Shown: in pieces, positions 60,535-64,000 of the stretch
How the letters are laid out: each line of letters begins with the position of its first letter
Numbering within the stretch: position 1 is the first letter of the stretch
The notes under the pieces: generated by a model
What the model was told of the DNA's origin: nothing
Databases searched by the model: none
The model's input: only the letters and a program-made list of their open reading frames with translations
Made by a program: the position numbers and the translations under genes
NCBI RefSeq assembly: GCF_005938745.2
Contig: NZ_VCBX02000001.1
Span: 5,904,501-5,968,500, forward strand
Direction of reading: 5' to 3'
DNA length: 64,000 bases
Origin: Rhodococcus sp. KBS0724
GTDB taxonomy: Bacteria > Actinomycetota > Actinomycetes > Mycobacteriales > Mycobacteriaceae

Positions 60535-61356
60535 ATGCCAACTCACTCGCTCGATCGTCGCGTTCTTCTCGAGACTGCCCCGAACTTCCGTGACCTCGGC
60601 GGAATTCCCGTTGCCGGTGGCACCGTCCGTCCAGGCGCGCTCTACCGATCGGCGACGCTCGCGAAACTCGCCGGCGACGACGTTGCCGCGGTCGCCGGCT
60701 TGGACGTCCGGACTGTGTATGACCTGAGGACAGCCGCGGAGCGCGACGGCGCACTCGATAATCTCCCCGCCTCGACCCGGACGGTCTGGCTCGACGTTCT
60801 CGCCGACAATGCCCAGAATGCCGCTGCCACCGGACTACTCATGACGGACCCGGCCGCGTACGCCGAGACCATCAGCGACGGGCGTGGGATCGCGCAGATG
60901 GAGGAAGCGAACCGCAACTTCGTGAGCCTGCCCTCCGCTCTCGACGCCTACCGCACGTTCTACCTCGACCTCATAGACGAAAAACGCACCGGGGCAGCCC
61001 TTTTCCACTGCACCACCGGCAAGGATCGCACGGGGTGGGCCGCAACCTCCTTCCTGCTCCTCCTCGGCGCCGACGAAGCCGACGTCCGCGACGACTACCT
61101 GCAGACGAATACCGATCTGGCACCCATGACGGAACCGATACTCGCCTTCGCCGCCGGCAAAGGCGTTGACGCAGAACTGCTCCGGCCCCTACTCGGAGTC
61201 CGTGACAGCTACTTCGACGCCGCCCTCGACGAGATGCGCACACACTTCGGCACCGTCGAGGACTACGCGATCAACGGGCTCAAGCTCACCGCGGAGCAAC
61301 TCACCATGCTCCGCGAGCGGTTCACATCCCGATCGAGCTTCATCCGCGCGACGTGA
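60535..61356 (+). CDS. Tyrosine phosphatase family protein (DSP/PtpB-like)
   Basis: 273 residues, LIPTP/PtpB-like. The N-terminal NFRDLGGIPV, VYDLRTAAER and the signature loop HCTTGKDRTG (CX5R) with the catalytic Cys and Arg are all present; LLGADEADVRDDYLQTN follows. Dephosphorylates tyrosine or phosphoinositide substrates in PtpB relatives. ATG 60535 has AAGGAG six bases upstream. Follows the holin-like gene by 35 bases. Its 3' end overlaps the convergent DMT transporter by 17 bases. Confidence 0.87.
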   Translation: MPTHSLDRRVLLETAPNFRDLGGIPVAGGTVRPGALYRSATLAKLAGDDVAAVAGLDVRTVYDLRTAAERDGALDNLPASTRTVWLDVLADNAQNAAATGLLMTDPAAYAETISDGRGIAQMEEANRNFVSLPSALDAYRTFYLDLIDEKRTGAALFHCTTGKDRTGWAATSFLLLLGADEADVRDDYLQTNTDLAPMTEPILAFAAGKGVDAELLRPLLGVRDSYFDAALDEMRTHFGTVEDYAINGLKLTAEQLTMLRERFTSRSSFIRAT

Positions 61357-62320
61357 TCGGGGCTCTGACAGGACAGGCATTTTCGCGCTCCTCCCGCTTC
61401 TTTCGACGATTGTCCGCGCCGGTGACCACTACGACAGCGAGGATGCCCACCGCCAAGCCGAGCGCGGTGTACGGAGTGAAGGATTCTCCGAACATCAGCG
61501 CACCCCAGACCGCGGTGACGGGAGCGATCAGGAACATCAACGTGTTGACGGACGTGATTCCGATGCGTCGGAGCAACAACCAGTACAGTCCGTAACCGCC
61601 GAAGGTGGACAGCACGATCAACCAGAGCAATGCGATCCAGAATGTGTTGACACTCGGCGGGACGGCATTGCCGGAAGCTACTGCTAAAGCCGTGAAAACT
61701 ATTGCGCTGGTTGAGCAGTGGCTCGCCAGAGCGTGCAGTGGCGGCGTGGACGTGGGAGCGCGTTGTTCGACGAAGGTCGATGCAACCAGGCCGAGCATCC
61801 CCAGGAACGGGATCACGTACGACCACCACGGCGCCGCTGTTCCGGCTCCGGCGTCGGCCGCGGTAACCATCGCGACGCCACCGAGTCCGATCGCCAACCC
61901 GACCCACTGCATCCGTGGGACGGCAACACCGAGGACCGGACCGAGCAGCGCGGCTGCCACCAGCGGCTGAATACCGTCGATCAACGCAGTGGTTCCGGTG
62001 TTCACGCCAAGATCGATTGCCCAGTACACCGACAACAGGTAACCACTCTGGGAGAGCATCCCGATCACCACTTGTCTGCCGAGAGTCTGCGGCGTCGGCA
62101 TCATGTTCCGGCGCCGGGCAGACAACCAGGCAATCGGGACGAGCACTACAGCGAGCGGGAGAAACCGCCACATCAGCACCGTGGGGATCTCGGCACTACC
62201 TGCGCCGAGTTTGGCTCCGATAAATCCCGAACTCCAGCACGCGACGAACAGAACCGACAAGGTAGCCGTCACGGCAGCTCTCGGGATGACAATCCGAGGT
62301 ATACCGATCTGTTTACTCAT
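61340..62320 (-). CDS. EamA/DMT-superfamily exporter
   Basis: 326-residue, ten-helix drug/metabolite transporter made of two EamA repeats. FVACWSSGFIGAKLGAGSAEIPTVLMWRFLPLA in helices 1-2 is typical. The C-terminus is basic (NRRKKREEREN). Exports amino acids, nucleosides or drugs in characterised relatives; cargo here unknown. ATG 62320. Divergent from a TetR gene with two operator copies, one of them inside the first codons of this gene, so repression is expected to be tight. Confidence 0.86.
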   Translation of the reverse strand: MSKQIGIPRIVIPRAAVTATLSVLFVACWSSGFIGAKLGAGSAEIPTVLMWRFLPLAVVLVPIAWLSARRRNMMPTPQTLGRQVVIGMLSQSGYLLSVYWAIDLGVNTGTTALIDGIQPLVAAALLGPVLGVAVPRMQWVGLAIGLGGVAMVTAADAGAGTAAPWWSYVIPFLGMLGLVASTFVEQRAPTSTPPLHALASHCSTSAIVFTALAVASGNAVPPSVNTFWIALLWLIVLSTFGGYGLYWLLLRRIGITSVNTLMFLIAPVTAVWGALMFGESFTPYTALGLAVGILAVVVVTGADNRRKKREERENACPVRAPITSRG

Positions 62321-62346
62321 GCAATCGACTATACAGATCGGTATAC
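62299..62346. promoter_or_regulatory. Paired operators in DMT/TetR promoter
   Basis: GTATACCGATCTGT (62299-62312) and its exact reverse complement ACAGATCGGTATAC (62333-62346). Each is itself nearly palindromic (TATAC...GTATA). The first lies within codons 3-8 of the exporter gene, the second nine bases before the TetR start. Together they suit two repressor dimers. Confidence 0.65.
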
Positions 62347-62354
62347 TTTTGTCC

Positions 62355-62933
62355 ATGGCAGAGGAATTTGTACCCGTACTGACTCCGAAAGCGCGTCGCA
62401 TCCTGGAGTCGGCGTCGAAGTTGTTCTACGAAAAGGGGATTCACGCCGTAGGGGTGGATGCCGTCGCACTGGACGCCGGGGTCACGAAGAAGACCCTGTA
62501 CGACAGGTTCGGCTCGAAAGACGGTCTCGTCGTGGAGTATCTGAAGGACCGCGACCGGCGGTGGCGAGCCTTTCGGGATACGAAGCTCGCGTCCGCCGGC
62601 GAGAGCCGCGCCGAACAGGTGAGTGCGGTATTCGACGCTTCCGCCTCGTGGTCCAAGGCGAGCGGAGGCAAGGGGTGCAGCATGATCAACGCACACGCCG
62701 AGTTCAGTGATCGTTCGCATCCGGTGTTCGCGGTTATCGCCGAACAGAAGCAGGAGATGCTGGACCTTTTCCGACGGATCCTGTCGACGAAAGGGCACGC
62801 CGACGAAAGCCTCGTCGAGGCGATCATGCTGCTACACGAAGGGGCCCTCGTCGCAGACGGAATCGGCATCGGCACCGACCCCTTCGGTATCGGCCGGGAC
62901 ACGGCGCTCGCATTACTGAAGAACTCCGGGTAA
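62355..62933 (+). CDS. TetR family transcriptional regulator
   Basis: 192 residues. The helix-turn-helix is at about 12-58 (RRILESASKLFYEKGIHAVG, then VTKKTLYDRFGSKDGLV). The C-terminal domain includes GCSMINAHAEF, seen in the TetR_C branch of AcrR-like repressors. ATG 62355; the leader between operator and start is only nine bases. Likely represses the divergent exporter and itself. Confidence 0.87.
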   Translation: MAEEFVPVLTPKARRILESASKLFYEKGIHAVGVDAVALDAGVTKKTLYDRFGSKDGLVVEYLKDRDRRWRAFRDTKLASAGESRAEQVSAVFDASASWSKASGGKGCSMINAHAEFSDRSHPVFAVIAEQKQEMLDLFRRILSTKGHADESLVEAIMLLHEGALVADGIGIGTDPFGIGRDTALALLKNSG

Positions 62934-62971
62934 TCCGCGAAGTCCAGCAGCGTCACCCAAACATCACTCCG

Positions 62972-63064
62972 CTACCCCAACTCCCCCGCCCGCTTCGCCC
63001 CCACTGCTACCTCCCCACCCGCTTCGCCCCCACTCCTACCTCCCCACCCGCTTCGCCCCCACCG
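62972..63064. repeat. Short tandem repeat at TetR gene 3' end
   Basis: Two near-identical 29-base units (63007-63035 and 63036-63064) and a diverged 35-base copy (62972-63006), all containing CCCGCTTCGCCCCCAC. The unit encodes the last codons (GAKRVGR) and stop of the downstream-listed TetR gene, so the gene's 3' end has been copied into the intergenic space. Confidence 0.7.
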
Positions 63065-63662
63065 TGCACCTCGCTATCCCCAAATACCGCTCCACCAACT
63101 CGTCCGGCGACAATTCACCATCCGGTCGGTACCAATTCGCGACCGCCACACACATCGTCACCACAGCGCGACTCGCGTCCACCGGATACTCGGCGTCGAA
63201 CTCACCTGCCCGAACTCCGTCGAGAATGATTCGGTCGACCTGCTTCTGCTGTTCGTCGCGCTGAGCGATATAGCTTGCCCGCCCATCCGGTTCCATACTC
63301 CGAAGCTCGGAAGACGCGATGAACGACTGCTCACGTCGAAACATGTGGAATCGCAACAATGATTCGATCACCGCATCGAAGCGATCCGACGGATCTGGAC
63401 CGGCTTCGATCTCGGCGGCGCGACTTCGTTCGAGCAACTCGCCCATCACCACCGTGGTCAAACCGACGAGCAAGGCCTGCTTCGACGGATAGTGATGGTA
63501 GAGGCCCGGCACTGAGAGTCCCGCTCGCGCTGCAATGTCGCGAATCGAGGCCCCGTGGTACCCCTGCTCGACAAACGCTTCCAACGCCGCCGCGAGAGGC
63601 TTGGACAGACCCAGGTCTTCGTAGTGTCGCCAGGATTCGGGCATAGCAGGCTCGTTTGTCAT
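63036..63662 (-). CDS. TetR family transcriptional regulator
   Basis: 208 residues. The helix-turn-helix is at about 22-68 (ALEAFVEQGYHGASIRDIAARAGLSVPGLYHHYPSKQALL). The ligand domain has an FHMFRREQSFIASSELRSME segment typical of TetR regulators with the C-terminal TetR_C_33-like fold. ATG 63662; upstream extension crosses the divergent gene. Ends inside a tandem repeat. Divergent from the partial SRPBCC gene by 90 bases and may regulate it. Confidence 0.86.
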   Translation of the reverse strand: MTNEPAMPESWRHYEDLGLSKPLAAALEAFVEQGYHGASIRDIAARAGLSVPGLYHHYPSKQALLVGLTTVVMGELLERSRAAEIEAGPDPSDRFDAVIESLLRFHMFRREQSFIASSELRSMEPDGRASYIAQRDEQQKQVDRIILDGVRAGEFDAEYPVDASRAVVTMCVAVANWYRPDGELSPDELVERYLGIARCTVGAKRVGR

Positions 63663-63752
63663 AACCGTTACCGTAGATCCACTTGCGCCGACACCGAACA
63701 TGTCACCGCCATTGGTTACAGTCGGTGTCCACCGATAAACAAGGGACCAGTC

Positions 63753-64000
63753 ATGATCCACGTTCGCCATTCCGCGGTTGCCGCCGTACCCGTTGACGTC
63801 GCGTTTGCCTACATAGACGACTACCGGAATGTCCTGAACTGGATGTATGGCGTATCCGAGTTCTACCCAGACGGAGAGTTCGATCAAGGTTTGGGAGCCA
63901 CGTTCGACGCTGCCATCCAAATTGGTCCGAGCACCGTGCGCTCGAAGCTCGAAATCACCGAGTGGGAGAAAGACCGCATCATCACGCTGTCGTCACTCGG
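63753..64000 (+). CDS. SRPBCC (polyketide cyclase/START-like) protein, 5' part
   Basis: 82 codons to the window edge, open at the end. It begins MIHVRHSAVAAVPVDVAFAYIDDYRN and continues with WMYGVSEFYPDGE and a beta-rich stretch, the START-like helix-grip fold that binds hydrophobic ligands. AGGGA lies six bases before ATG 63753. Divergent from the TetR gene. The C-terminal half is outside the window, so the subfamily cannot be assigned. Confidence 0.72.
   Translation, partial: MIHVRHSAVAAVPVDVAFAYIDDYRNVLNWMYGVSEFYPDGEFDQGLGATFDAAIQIGPSTVRSKLEITEWEKDRIITLSSL

Noticed and set aside
62972..63064. CRISPR-like repeat array
   Set aside because: Units are directly adjacent with no unique spacers; it is a simple tandem repeat.

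Overview
The window reads as chromosomal DNA of a mycolic-acid actinomycete, most likely Rhodococcus of the erythropolis/qingshengii type. The evidence is a GC-rich genome of roughly 62% by eye, frequent GTG and some TTG starts, ATGA/GTGA stop-start overlaps, a mycobacterial-type succinate dehydrogenase with its small upstream partner gene, an MMPL transporter, and dense CoA-ester catabolism under many TetR, GntR and IclR regulators. I saw no rRNA, tRNA, insertion sequence, prophage or CRISPR array. The genus is an inference from gene content, not from a database search.

Layout. 0.2-12.3 kb is a CoA-dependent catabolic block: thiolase, a conventional family III CoA-transferase, SDR, acyl-CoA dehydrogenase, two crotonase-fold proteins, a second CoA-transferase, an amidohydrolase, an acyl-CoA ligase and an aldehyde dehydrogenase. 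Two head-to-head genes here (4699-5763 and 5873-7057) encode enzymes whose domain order appears rearranged. 12.3-16.2 kb holds tandem SEC-C paralogues, one cut by a single in-frame TGA. 16.2-20.5 kb holds a GAP-family membrane protein and a compact operon DUF4178-DUF2617-DUF4247 lipoprotein-DUF350-membrane aminopropyltransferase. 20.7-27.4 kb has a succinate-semialdehyde-type dehydrogenase, a GntR regulator, an MFS carrier, a DUF1445 hydro-lyase and 5-oxoprolinase PxpABC. 27.4-28.9 kb is an SDR/TetR pair with two matching operators.

28.9-34.1 kb carries two tandem ABC-F proteins behind a 9-codon leader ORF whose last codons lie inside an intrinsic terminator, plus a Pol I-like polymerase. 34.1-39.1 kb is a five-gene Opp/Dpp-type ABC importer. 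39.2-41.2 kb is pobA with an IclR regulator. 41.2-45.1 kb is succinate dehydrogenase. 45.3-47.5 kb is an MMPL exporter. 47.5-50.0 kb is an overlapping alkylation-repair operon (two methyltransferases, AlkA) containing its own ECF-like sigma factor.

50.2-53.7 kb holds a hypothetical protein and an SDR/kinase-like/acyl-CoA dehydrogenase operon that resembles split ACAD10/11 or Lva-type 4-hydroxyacyl-CoA enzymes. 53.7-56.2 kb is an ABC exporter with a divergent TetR. 56.2-61.4 kb is a LuxR regulator opposite a run of small SHOCT/membrane genes, a DUF1254-like protein and a tyrosine phosphatase. 61.3-64 kb has a DMT exporter with a divergent TetR and paired operators, another TetR whose 3' end lies in a tandem repeat, and a truncated SRPBCC gene at the edge.

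The items most worth a second look are the rearranged CoA-transferase/crotonase pair, the ABC-F attenuation leader, the aminopropyltransferase/DUF operon, the sigma-linked alkylation operon, and the SEC-C gene with a single in-frame stop.
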